DNA of 64,000 bases from Stictocephala bisonia (GCA_035578905.1 JAQJVL010000673.1:388591-452590); one strand, 5' to 3'. Positions 36,558-46,584 are shown, numbered from the stretch's first letter. Numbers and translations are program-made. Notes: a model not told the origin generated them from the sequence alone.

Positions 36558-37305
36558 TGAATTATTCGCTACACAATGGGGAGTTCCCAGACTATTTCAA
36601 AATCGCAAAAGTCAAACCCCTCTTCAAGAAGGAAGATGACAGCGATTTGAACAACTACAAGCTGTCATCTTCCTTGTACACAAAAACATATCTTAGTAGG
36701 TATGTTTTTGTGTAAAATAATTATACTAATTCTTCACTCACAGCAACACCAAAATTCTTAGAAAAAGTTGTGTACAATCAGTTAATAGATTTTCTTGAAC
36801 TAAACCAATTACTCCATCCAAAATAGTACGACTTTCGAAGGGGCAAATCAATCACACTGCCTCTTGTAGGTTTCTTCTCTGAATGCATCAAGACTATGGA
36901 CAGTGCCGATTGTGTCATTGCGTGCTTCGTTGACCTGTCTTGAGGCACTTGATTGTGTAGAGATGTTTACTATGCTCTCTCTCATAAAAAACACAAGAAA
37001 ATTGGAATTACTGGGAAAGCCTTTATTAGGTTTAAATCGTATCTGGTGAACCGGTCACAAGTGACGGAAATAATGTGAAACAACCAGAGGATCCATTCAG
37101 TGAGATACTCAGAATACTACGGCGTCTCTCTTGGATCAATTTTCGGACTTCTCTTCTTGATATATGTCAACAACATAAACAAGGTCATCACAGACAATTA
37201 AATCTTCTTGTTTGCGTATAACACAACAATCATGATCAGAAATCAAAATTGCCACATCGCTGGAATGATTAATTGTAAATGAATAAATAAACAGACTTGC
37301 ACAGT
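36558..37305 (+). pseudogene. LINE A, part 2 (reverse transcriptase core, mutated)
   Basis: Reads GEFPDYFKIAKVKPLFKKED, then TPKFLEKVVYNQLIDFLE, an FR.GKS.T.P segment, a degenerate CFVDLS, GVSLGSIFGLLFLIYVNNI and a degraded FAYNT (catalytic FADD lost). Several in-frame stops show it is dead. At 36629-36714 two adjacent short palindromes interrupt the NYRPIS region. The LINE is cut at 37305 by a hAT element. Confidence 0.8.
36629..36714. repeat. Two adjacent short palindromes inside LINE A
   Basis: AAGGAAGATGACAGC (36629-36643) is inverted exactly at 36661-36675. TACACAAAAACATA (36677-36690) is inverted exactly at 36701-36714. Together they replace the NYRPIS coding region, the same layout as the larger scar at 48758-49394. 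Confidence 0.88.
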
Positions 37306-37666
37306 CAGGGGCGGCCCGTGATATACGCGAACTACGCGGCCGCGGGTCGTGCCGCGAGGAGAGGGGCGCCGTGGGGGCGCTGTGCACGTGCGCCATGCAC
37401 TGACTAATACACCGCTACCCGCTACACACGCCCCACCCCTTACGCGAGTGACATGGAACCGTCCGCATGACTCATGTCTATTTCTGTTCCGTTCGCAGTC
37501 TCGCAGTTACGGTCACTGTTAGCGCCGCTTCGCAAGCACCCTCGCCGTGACAGCTGTCTGTCTTACTGTTTTATATAATTACATTTATATGCGTTGTACT
37601 GTAGTAAGTTGTAAAATTAATGCCGTGCGTGTACTGAGTAATTTGAATTATTTTATTACTATTTTT

Positions 37667-38788
37667 AGCATGGAACATGCTTTAGTCTTGACCTAACTGT
37701 CTGAAAACGTTACGCGGGAGGGTGACGCGTAACCATGAATACACAATGACATATCAGTGTTGACTTCAATAATGATTTTATTTGCAAGCGTTGATCAAAG
37801 TACATCTTTAGTTTCCATGACAACTCTTGTTAAAAATATATAAAATTAAGTCCTAATTAGAGAATCCAGTCCTCATTTACATATCAGTCTACCTCCAGCC
37901 GTCCACCGGTGATGTTGTGTCCTGGATCAGATTGCCCTCCTTCGACATCGTCAGGTGTATGTACTCGCCATTCTACTGATAGATCTACATCTGGATTCGG
38001 AAACGCAACCTCCGAAATAATAACTGAACCAAAGAAACCCAAAACTGGTGCTCAACGTCAAAAGGAATATAAAGCGCGTAAAGCTGCCGAAAAATCACTA
38101 CCCAACGAAAATGGTGAGTGTAAACCGATCAAAACTGCTGCCAAAACCGCTGCTGAACGGATGAAAGAGTACCGCCAACGTCTAAAACTAAAGAAACTGG
38201 CTCTGAAAAGACCTCTCGAATCCGATGAAGATAACAATGTACCTAACAAATTATTGAAAACTAACTACGCCTTAGCTGACCACGAATTTGACCTTCGTTT
38301 CCGACAAAATCCACTAGGCCATATTTGCGATGTATGTGACCGAATTTGGTTCAAAAAAGACTTGAGTAATGTTGGTCCCAAGTGTTACGACATATTACGA
38401 GCTGAATTTCCCGACGAAGATGTAACAACCTTCAAGCTGTGTGCCACTTGTAAACAATCGATTTACCAATCCCGAAAAATCCCTCAGTTATCACGAAGTA
38501 ACGGTTTTGTTTACCCAGACTTTCCTGCCGATTTACCGACCCTCGACTGTATTGCCGAACGTTTTTTTAAGATATGTTTATATTTTTTGTAATTCCTTAC
38601 ATGAAATCTAAAATTCGTTGTTTTCGGAGAAATACATTTGCAGAAATTATTAAAAAGGAGCCAGCAAACAGAAAAAGCGCAGCTAAAGCATGTTCCATGT
38701 TTCTTGAATTTTAGCCGTAGGCTCTAAGCAAAAAGATCCGGGGGTCCAGGGGGCTTGCCCCCTGGCGAGGCCCGCAGGGCCGAGTTTT
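37667..38788 (+). mobile_element. Helitron copy 1 (non-autonomous, 1.12 kb)
   Basis: Starts at the hairpin AGCATGGAACATGCT (37667-37681), followed by a second inverted repeat GTTACGCG...CGCGTAAC. It ends with two GC-rich hairpins, CCAGGGGGCTTGCCCCCTGG (38746-38765) and GGCCCGCAGGGCC (38769-38781), then GAGTTTT. It is inserted in a T run with no clear target duplication. It matches copy 2 except for an internal deletion of about 18 bp and one substitution seen. Hairpin termini plus Rep-like N-terminal coding sequence identify it as Helitron/Helentron-type. Confidence 0.85.
37909..38592 (+). CDS. Helitron Rep-helicase N-terminal fragment (copy 1)
   Basis: A 227-codon ORF: basic, coiled stretch (AQRQKEYKARKAAEKS), then CDVCDRIWFKKDL, CATCKQSIYQSRKIPQLSRS and NGFVYPDFPADLPTLDCIAE. 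CxxC...CxxC and the NGF..P..P..LP.L...E pattern precede the LISPRLPF motif in autonomous Helitron proteins. Here an 18-bp deletion removes that motif and shifts to a short unrelated end. Rep and helicase domains are missing, so the protein cannot drive rolling-circle transposition. It might bind DNA or zinc, but that is inference. Confidence 0.75.
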   Translation: MMLCPGSDCPPSTSSGVCTRHSTDRSTSGFGNATSEIITEPKKPKTGAQRQKEYKARKAAEKSLPNENGECKPIKTAAKTAAERMKEYRQRLKLKKLALKRPLESDEDNNVPNKLLKTNYALADHEFDLRFRQNPLGHICDVCDRIWFKKDLSNVGPKCYDILRAEFPDEDVTTFKLCATCKQSIYQSRKIPQLSRSNGFVYPDFPADLPTLDCIAERFFKICLYFL

Positions 38789-38796
38789 CTTAGGGT

Positions 38797-38807
38797 ATAT
38801 AAAAAGT
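38797..38807 (+). promoter_or_regulatory. TATA-like sequence before hAT exon 1
   Basis: GGGTATATAAAAAG directly follows Helitron copy 1 and lies about 20 nt before the hAT ATG at 38824. That is close for a TATA box serving this ATG, so the start site may be further downstream or the match fortuitous. Confidence 0.3.
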
Positions 38808-38823
38808 GACGTTTTAACACGAA

Positions 38824-39213
38824 ATGTCGAGCAAGAAAAAAACATCTGGAGCATTTAACCGCAAAAGAAAGTTGCAGCAATCTAAAGAAGATGAAAAGCA
38901 GTGTAAAGCACTGCAAAGGTTTTTAACAAATCCACCATTATGTGCGAGTGCATCAATAAGCGTAGAGACAACCGAATTAGATCATGATGTTGACAATAAT
39001 TTACCAATAACTGAATCTGAGGTTCTGCCTGGACCGTCAACCAGTCAATTCCATAGTTATCTAGCTACAGAAACACCATTTCCACCATCAAATATTGATT
39101 GTGACGATTCTGTAGCCGCCACCAAAGTTGTGGATGATGATTTATTAGTTGATACAGTGATGTCATCTTCTTCTACGTCTGTTGTTACGCATAGTCAACA
39201 AGTCATTGAAATT
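38824..39213 (+). CDS. hAT transposase exon 1
   Basis: Begins MSSKKKTSGAFNRKRKLQQS, a basic start followed by an acidic, Ser/Thr-rich region, typical of the N-terminus of ZMYM/TTF-type hAT proteins. It ends VTHSQQVIEI at donor ATT|GTAAGT in phase 0. The next exon at 40032 is in phase 0, giving a clean 818-bp intron. Start chosen at the first ATG in frame, 36 nt after the Helitron end. Confidence 0.8.
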
Positions 39214-40031
39214 GTAAGTTGATTGTTGATTTAATTTTAACTAAAATGTTGTTTTATGGGTGTTTTGAGGCTTTATGTACGGGTTTAAAAAACCAACACT
39301 ATAACCCCTAGAAACAGTTATAAATTTGGCACTCTTGCTTAACGTATTAGAGCCTAATTTTGTAAAATATATTAAATAAAATAGTTAACCATTTTAATTT
39401 GTTAATATAAAATTTCTCTTATATCGTTTTGCATTAGTTAATAACATTTTAAGTGACTCTAAATAAGTCAATTTATTGAAGATTTGATAACAATCTACGG
39501 TATTTATCAAAATTGCACAAAGAATAACGGAGTTTGTTTACTTTCAGCTTTTACACTTTTTTCTGTTTTACATAGGCCTATATAATGAAGTTTGGGTACA
39601 CACTTAAGGAAGCATTTTTTAACTTATTTAACTTACTTAGCATTTTTAGGATAAATAGGTCCAGCAATAACCTCGGCCAACTTAGTTGGATTATTAATCA
39701 TGAATATGATATGATTAGGCCTACCGTTTCAATATGGTGGACGCAAACAAAAAACACACAAATGTTTAAGCCCTTATTTGACTTTTATTTAAACCAATTT
39801 TTATTTTATACCACCATAACATAGATAGGTGTAAAAGAAGTTTTAAAAATGTTTAGTATATTTTAGTTAAACCTAAATAGGAAGGCCTATTTACTATAGA
39901 CTATAATAAAATATAGATATAAATATTGCATTAAATATTTGAAATCCTGAAAAGGTAATTTAACAGACTTATCATACATCTCTTGCGATTACACCACGAT
40001 GCCAACTATAATGTTTTGTTTTGTCTTCCAG

Positions 40032-40904
40032 GAACCGAACAAGGACACAAACACATTACCTGTGATTTCAAATGATTGTGGGAAGTGGCCACCCAAAATA
40101 AATGACGAGGTACGGAAAGTGCTTGTTGAACGAGGGCCTCAGCAAGTCACTGACAAAGAGTTTCCTGCGGACAGTAAAGGTAGGAGATTTTCTTCAAATC
40201 ATTACACAAGGAAGCTGTGCAACGGAGAACAAGTTTACAGAAATTGGGTACTATACTCAATATCGAAAAATGCAGCATTTTGTTTTCCTTGCAAACTGTT
40301 TGGAAACACGAATTCTCTTCTTGCTAGTGACCAAGGGTATTCTGACTGGCAAAACCTACACAAGACTTTGACCAGTCACGAGAAATCCTCTGCTCATGTT
40401 AAAAACTGTACATTTTGGCGTGAGCTCTCTGTACGTTTACGACTAAACAAAACTATTGATGAAGAACATGAAAGACTTATACATGCTGAAACTGAACATT
40501 GGCACCAAGTCCTGAAACGATTACTGTGTATAGTACAGTTTTTGGGGACACAGGGGTTGGCCTTTCGGGGGAAAAAGGATGTTCTTTTTGAACGTAACAA
40601 CGGAAACTTTTTAAAATTGGTAGAACACATAGCAAAGTTTGATGTTTTTATGGCTGAACGTGTGAGAAGGATCAACTCAAAAGAAAAACACGTTCATTAT
40701 TTGAGCAACAATATCCAGAGCGAGTTCATTCTGTTCTTGTCAGCCAAGATCCAAGATAAAATCTTGCAAGACCTACAGCAAGCCACATATTATTCGATAA
40801 TATTAGACTGCACTCCTGACGTTAGCCATACTGAGCAAATGACGTTTGTGATAAGATTTGTGAAGATTACTGAAAATGAAGATGTGGTAATTAAAGAACA
40901 TTTT
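40032..40904 (+). CDS. hAT transposase exon 2, zf-TTF and first catalytic region
   Basis: After acceptor TCTTCCAG it reads EPNKDTNTLP and then a TTF-type zinc finger (YRNWVLYSISKNAAFCFPCK, DWQNLHKTLTSHEKSSAH). A DUF4371-like segment follows (LAFRGKKD, LDCTPDVSHTEQMTFVIRFV) carrying the first catalytic Asp. At 40904 the frame KEHF is interrupted by Helitron copy 2; the ORF that continues to 40934 is Helitron sequence. The neighbours before and after show it belongs to one transposase of about 800 residues. Confidence 0.9.
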
Positions 40905-42044
40905 AGCATGGAACATGCTTTAGTCTTGACCTAACTGTCTGAAAACGTTACGCGGGAGGGTGACGCGTAACCATGAATACACAATGACATATCAGTGTTG
41001 ACTTCAATAATGATTTTATTTGCAAGCGTTGATCAAAGTACATCTTTAGTTTCCATGACAACTCTTGTTAAAAATATATAAAATTAAGTCCTAATTAGAG
41101 AATCCAGTCCTCATTTACATATCAGTCTACCTCCAGCCGTCCACCGGTGATGTTGTGTCCTGGATCAGATTGCCCTCCTTCGACATCGTCAGGTGTATGT
41201 ACTCGCCATTCTACTGATAGATCTACATCTGGATTCGGAAACGCAACCTCCGAAATAATAACTGAACCAAAGAAACCCAAAACTGGTGCTCAACGTCAAA
41301 AGGAATATAAAGCGCGTAAAGCTGCCGAAAAATCACTACCCAACGAAAATGGTGAGTGTAAACCGATCAAAACTGCTGCCAAAACCGCTGCTGAACGGAT
41401 GAAAGAGTACCGCCAACGTCTAAAACTAAAGAAACTGGCTCTGAAAAGACCTCTCGAATCCGATGAAGATAACAATGTACCTAACAAATTATTGAAAACT
41501 AACTACGCCTTAGCTGACCACGAATTTGACCTTCGTTTCCGACAAAATCCACTAGGCCATATTTGCGATGTATGTGACCGAATTTGGTTCAAAAAAGACT
41601 TGAGTAATGTTGGTCCCAAGTGTTACGACATATTACGAGCTGAATTTCCCGACGAAGATGTAACAACCTTCAAGCTGTGTGCCACTTGTAAACAATCGAT
41701 TTACCAATCCCGAAAAATTCCTCAGTTATCACGAAGTAACGGTTTTGTTTACCCAGACTTTCCTGCCGATTTACCGACCCTCGACTGTATTGCCGAACGT
41801 TTGATTTCTCCGAGACTTCCGTTTTTAAGATATGTTTATATTTTTTGTAATTCCTTACATGAAATCTAAAATTCGTTGTTTTCGGAGAAATACATTTGCA
41901 GAAATTATTAAAAAGGAGCCAGCAAACAGAAAAAGCGCAGCTAAAGCATGTTCCATGTTTCTTGAATTTTAGCCGTAGGCTCTAAGCAAAAAGATCCGGG
42001 GGTCCAGGGGGCTTGCCCCCTGGCGAGGCCCGCAGGGCCGAGTT
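40905..42044 (+). mobile_element. Helitron copy 2, inserted in hAT transposase ORF
   Basis: Same hairpin start (AGCATGGAACATGCT) and same double-hairpin end (then GAGTTTT) as copy 1. It sits in a T run of the transposase, between KEHF and FGFIPIKDSS. No target duplication is resolvable because of the T run. It retains the segment deleted from copy 1 and so represents the longer form. Confidence 0.9.
41147..41869 (+). CDS. Helitron Rep-helicase N-terminal fragment (copy 2)
   Basis: A 240-codon ORF identical to copy 1 until the last part, where it keeps LDCIAERLISPRLPF. LISPRLPF is the signature at the start of the conserved Helitron Rep region. After this, coding homology ends abruptly and 22 unrelated residues follow, so the element is an internal-deletion derivative that kept its 5' coding end. 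One synonymous-looking C/T difference (AAAATCC/AAAATTC) separates the copies in this ORF. Function beyond an inherited remnant is unknown. Confidence 0.8.
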   Translation: MMLCPGSDCPPSTSSGVCTRHSTDRSTSGFGNATSEIITEPKKPKTGAQRQKEYKARKAAEKSLPNENGECKPIKTAAKTAAERMKEYRQRLKLKKLALKRPLESDEDNNVPNKLLKTNYALADHEFDLRFRQNPLGHICDVCDRIWFKKDLSNVGPKCYDILRAEFPDEDVTTFKLCATCKQSIYQSRKIPQLSRSNGFVYPDFPADLPTLDCIAERLISPRLPFLRYVYIFCNSLHEI

Positions 42045-42863
42045 TTTTTTGGTTTCATTCCTATTAAAGATTCATCAGGTGAAGGTCTCACAGAAGCATT
42101 ATTGAAAGAACTAAAGGAACGAGGAATTCCTTTAAAAAACATGAGGGGTCAGGGCTATGATAATGGTTCGGCAATGAAGGGAAAGCATTTTGGAGTTCAG
42201 AAGAGGATCCTTGATCTAAATCCTAGAGCATTTTATGTTCCATGTGGAAACCACTCCCTGAACTTGGTAATTAACGATGCAGCTCTGTCTTGCAATAGTG
42301 CAGTAGACTGTTTCAGCACCATACAAGAAATATATAACTTTTTTTCAAGTTCTACTCAAAGATGGAGTATTTTGCTGAAAAACGTTTCCCACACTAGGTG
42401 GGAAAGTAGAATTGAGGCATTATTACCCTTGAGGTACCATATTGAAGAAGTATATGATGCATTATATGAAGCTTCTCAATACAAGAACCTTGATGCATTT
42501 GGTAGAAATGCTGCCGTAGGACTAGTAAAAAAACTGCAAAGCTTCAAGTTTCTGTGTTGTATTGTAACTTGGCATGAGATCCTGTATAAAACAAACATGG
42601 TTAGTAAACTGATGCAAAAAGTCACAAATGATCTTCAAAGTTCAATAGATCTTCTTAAGAGTGTAAAATCATTTTTGGAAACTATGAGATCTGAAGAAGG
42701 ACTAAACAGCGTCATTACTGATGCAAAGGAACTTGCAGAAAAAATTGATGTTGCTGGTGACTTTGAACAAGAAAAAACAGTTAGACCAAGAAGAGTTAAA
42801 AACAATTTTCTTACGAGAGTGAAGATGAAGCTGCAAGTTCTGGTAAAGATTTGTTTAAAGTAA
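42045..42863 (+). pseudogene. hAT transposase middle part
   Basis: The frame resumes after the Helitron with FGFIPIKDSSGEGLTEALLK, then MRGQGYDNGSAMKGKHFGVQ (second catalytic Asp), CGNHSLNLVINDAA and VSHTRWESRIEAL, all hAT landmarks. Near 42805 it loses frame: the expected continuation (SYESEDEAASSGKDLFKVNF) is in another frame, so a one-base change in an A/T run is likely. The ORF then ends at 42863. Confidence 0.88.
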
Positions 42864-43426
42864 ATTTCTTCTTTGTTGTGCTTGATAGAGCAATATCCTC
42901 GTTAAAGGAGAGATTTGAACTGATGGAAAACCATAGTGAAGGTTTTAAATTTCTCTATGATATTGCTAGCTAAGGAAAAGCATGGAGTGAATCAGAGTTG
43001 AAGAAAGCCTGCAAACACCTTGAAACAGTTTTGAGTGGTGGTGATGGAGATGACAAACCAAAAGAATATGACATTAACGGAGATGAGCTGTTTGATGAGC
43101 TTCAAATCTTTGGACCAATGCTGCCCCCTAGAAGTCACCCAGCTGGAGCGTTGTCTTTTATAACCAAACGTGGTTATGTGGATACTTTTCCAAATATTTT
43201 TGTAGCATTGAGAATCTTGTTAACGCTGCCAGTATCCGTGGCCAGTGGCGAAAGAAGTTTTTCCAAATTAAAACTGATAAAAACTTACCTTCGATCAAAT
43301 TTGAGCCAAGAACACTTAAGTGGTCTAACAACCTTGGCAATTGAAAATGATGCCCTAAATGTAATGGAAACGGACATTCTACTGCAAGAGTTTTCAAAAT
43401 TAAAAGCCAGACGAATTCCTTTTTAA
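42864..43426 (+). pseudogene. hAT transposase C-terminal dimerisation domain
   Basis: In the shifted frame the protein continues through LKERFELMENHSEGFKFLYD, meets a premature TAA at 42971-42973, then reads ELKKACKHLETVLSGG and the hATC dimerisation block: FPNIFVALRILLTLPVSVAS, GERSFSKLKLIKTYLRS and LTTLAIEND, ending at a natural stop at 43424. All conserved hATC residues appear present, so the domain itself is well preserved. Confidence 0.88.
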
Positions 43427-43837
43427 CTGCAACATTGATTATCTTAATTGTAATTATTAGGCTATTATTTTTTAATTTGAAATGTCTGTAATTCAACCTG
43501 ACGTTTAACAATAACTTGTACACACAATATTGATTGTAGACGATTTTGTGTTTTCCATCATACATCACATAACTTAATAATGTAATGTATCGTAATTGTA
43601 GTCTACAATGTGTCACTGTATTTGTAAATGAACACTGGTAAATAAACATAAACTCTGGTTTGTCAGCTATTTTTTTTCTCCTAATTTGTTCCCCTTTGTT
43701 TACTATTTAGTTAGGTACAAGGTATGTGACATTTACCGTTCTACGGTGTAGTGTATGACGGTTTATCGGGGGGGGGGGCGCCAAAACTATTGTTTGCTTA
43801 CACTATAAAATTAGCTAGGGCCGGCCCTGTGCACAGT

Positions 43838-44530
43838 ACTAATCGAAAACAGACCATCTATACAAAGACCAGTTTCATGGACATGGAAACAATCAAAAAG
43901 ACCTTCAGACGCAAGCTCATAGCTGTTCCATCCTAACATATTCATAGGACTTAGACTTAGCCTGCACGGATAGCGGATTGACTGTAACCTGGCGTAGAAT
44001 TTGTAAATTAAAAAACTGAATTAAAAACTTTCTCCCAACATGTTTGTTTTGAAGAACGTTTCAAAATTCAGAAATCTTAATCTGTCAAAACTGGTGTACC
44101 ATAGTCTCATCGAGAATTACCTCAAGTATTCAGTGATATTCTGGGGCAAAACCAACAAGGGAGCTGTAAAAAGTCTTTTTACTCTAAAAAATATGTGGTT
44201 CGGCGTGAATTACACTACTGGGCAGACAGTCCCACTGTGCTGAGGCTTTATAAAGTATAACATTAACCGTCTAGAGTATCTTTGAGAGAGCGCACTAAGA
44301 AAAGCGGGCTTCCTGTCACTGGGGAGTACGAGTAAAACGCCAGGGGTGGGCATAGGTTTGCAGTGGCACACAACCTCAAGATATTCAAACAACAGCTTGA
44401 GGAAAATCCTGCAAAAATTGTCACATGAAATAACTGGAATCAAATCCCTTGAACAATTTAAATCAAAGTCGGAGAAGTGCCGAATTGACAATGCCCTGTA
44501 CGCTGTGGATGGCATTTTAAGTGGACCATA
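43838..44530 (+). pseudogene. LINE A, part 3 (RT C-terminal end)
   Basis: Continuation of the LINE after the hAT element. It contains LSKLVYHSLIENYLKYSVIF with FWGKTNK (the Y...IWG region), then stop-interrupted remains, and EQFKSKSEKCRIDNALYAVD near the end. The first 200 bp are more degraded. The LINE seems to end before a SINE fragment near 44600. Confidence 0.7.
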
Positions 44531-44599
44531 AATAGTCTATAATATCAGAATATTTCACTGCATGACGCATCCCATGCTCAATTGTCAGTTATTATTGAT

Positions 44600-44765
44600 T
44601 TATTCATTATCAGTAAGACGCCGATCGTAGGGATATGGTTGAATATGAGGGGCGAATGAGTGTGGTGAGTGTAGTAGATAAACGAGTGTAATCCTACAGC
44701 TTAACGAGGAATCCGAATCACGTAGTACTGGTCTGATTTTCAGTCGACGGGAAGAGGAGAAGCAC
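44600..44765 (-). mobile_element. SINE fragment related to copies A and B
   Basis: Reverse complement contains AAAATCAGACCAGTACTACG, a box B-like GATTCGGATTCCTCG, ACTACACTCACCACACTCAT and CATATTCAACCATATCCCTA, then GCGTCTTACTGATAATGAAT. It links the A/B family body to the tail seen in the 35080 and 52275 copies. Confidence 0.65.
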
Positions 44766-45528
44766 GCACTTCAATTAGCTGCATCAATAGTATTTGTGCC
44801 AACACGTATCTACATCAACAAATGTATTACTTATAAGAAGACTAACACTTAATCAAACAATTTCAAAAATAACTTTGTATCTAAACAGCTTTAGACTTTG
44901 TAAAACTATAGACGTTCTATTATATTTAAGACGCTCTTTACATTAATCGTCTTGTTTCGTTTGGTCTTTGCCTTTTCAAAGTCATTTAGATAGTAGCAAC
45001 CGGCAATCACATTTATTTATTCTGTGTTCTGTGCCGGCAAGAAGCCTGGTTGGTTGCTACTTTATTTATTCTCATTCTTTGAATTCCGTCCTTTCGGTTG
45101 ATCTGTTCAATTTGAGGTTAAGTCTAGGTATGTTTTGTTGTTGATAAGCTTGTTTGAATTTTGTAGTATGTAATCACTTGAATAAAATAATGATACTAAT
45201 TCAGTTATGGTAAAATAAATGTAGCTTCTCCGTAATCATGCAGTGCAGCTGTTAGTTATTAAGCTGATTGTTTATATTATTATAATTGAATAGGCCTATA
45301 TTATTTACAGATGTAAAGCACACAAATAGGTCGTTTTGTTTATGATTGGTTCCTTTCTTTCTCTTGTTATTTTTTTTAATTTTACTAACCCTCTTGAAAC
45401 CAGGACCAGTCTACAATTCAGGGGCTAAGCATAGAAAGACTATGCTATTTTGAGGGTCTTTAAATCATAAGTCATATCTTCTTGAACCAAGTTGTCTTAT
45501 AAAATGGGCTTTGAGAACACATAACTAT
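44766..45528. other. Non-coding DNA with a small inverted repeat
   Basis: No gene seen. AGTAGCAACC (44992-45001) is inverted at 45052-45061 with CCGGCA words inside. Confidence 0.4.
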
Positions 45529-45532
45529 TTAA

Positions 45533-46584
45533 CCCTAGAACTGGCATGCATTTGACTCTTAACTGGTAGGTGTTTTCAGACCCTTATGCAGCACTTATTT
45601 AAAAACTTTTTAACAATTGGTTACTTAGCAACAGTTATAATGTATTATATATCAAATTGTTAGAAATAACATGCTCTACAATAAAATAACAACTATGAAT
45701 GGACTTATCCCTAAAACTGGCAATTTCCCAGCATCCAAACACAAAAAAAACTTTAAAAAAAAAAAATATTTTTTTTGGGCACACACTGTCGGAAAACAAA
45801 TAACTATTTCAAAAGAGTTTAAATGCAAAAAGTGTTCAAAATTTTACAGAAAAAAATAAAATATACACTGTTAATACTTTATCACAACACACAAATTCAG
45901 AAAAAAATTTACAACAAACTATGTACAGTGGTGGCGATGGGCTGAAAACTAGTCCGAGTCATCAGAGTTATGGCCTCTCTTTCTTCCAGCCCTGATTGGC
46001 CTCCACTATCCACTCCACTCCACTGAAAGAATAGGTTTACTATCCCTAGGAGGACAGTTCCTGATACCTGTGTTCCTTGGAATGAATTCAGATGTAAGGT
46101 CTATTTCTGGCTCAGGTGGATAAACACGAACCCAAAGACGACCATCGTCTTGTGGTGGATTAGGCCTAGGCCTAGGATTAGGGTCATCGGCATCACTATC
46201 TTCACTAGAAGATAAATCATGAGGATCTGGGACATAATCATCCCCACTTCCAGCAAAGAAATCTTCTAAATCAACTTGGTCAGGGAACTCTTCGATTGAC
46301 AAGTCACTTTCTACATCCGACAAATCAGTTTCGAATAAAATGTCACGAATTTCACTGGAAGGTAAATCAGTAAAAATGACGCGGCATTTATACATAACAA
46401 AATACATCAAATGAAAGCTTAGAATCTCACGTGTATAACGATATATTATTTAACCTTCCACTCACTATTTTAGTATTGATAATGAAGTAAAACGTGAGGG
46501 GTGTCTAGTGCGTCGTGAATGACGACTTTGCCAGTTCAGCGGCAGATTAATGAGTCGTCAAATACGACTTTGCCAGTTCAAGGG
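45533..46584 (-). mobile_element. Internally deleted piggyBac-like element (1.05 kb)
   Basis: TTAA (45529-45532 and 46585-46588) flanks the inverted termini CCCTAGAACTGGCA and TGCCAGTTCAAGGG (one mismatch in 14). Subterminal copies of ACGACTTTGCCAGTTCA occur near the right end. It contains only the 5' part of a transposase ORF on minus; the catalytic core is missing. Confidence 0.88.
46006..46410 (-). pseudogene. piggyBac-like transposase N-terminal fragment
   Basis: A 134-codon minus ORF rich in Asp/Glu/Ser and Pro: LPSSEIRDILFETDLSDVES, DDYVPDPHDLSSSEDSDADD, then VYPPEPEIDL. Acidic, disordered N-termini ending in a segment like this precede the DDE core of piggyBac-like transposases. The core and the C-terminal cysteine-rich domain are absent. 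An unrelated plus ORF at 45671-45859 ends CKKCSKFYRKK but lies on the other strand, so I do not join them. Confidence 0.6.

Larger units (their letters stand above)
37306..43829 (+). mobile_element. hAT transposon, 6.5 kb, TSD TGCACAGT
   Basis: Termini CAGGGGCGGCCC and GGGCCGGCCCTG (12-bp TIR, one mismatch) lie inside a perfect 8-bp target duplication TGCACAGT (37298-37305 and 43830-43837). It encodes a ZMYM1-like hAT transposase with one intron and carries two 1.1-kb Helitrons, one in the 5' non-coding part and one in the transposase ORF. Without them the element would be about 4.3 kb. A frameshift and a stop also disable it. It inserted in the LINE reverse transcriptase region; the LINE resumes at 43838. 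Confidence 0.96.

Noticed and set aside
45671..45859. ORF ending CKKCSKFYRKK as a piggyBac cysteine-rich tail
   Set aside because: Opposite strand to the transposase fragment and only one cysteine pair; probably chance in a lysine-rich AT tract.
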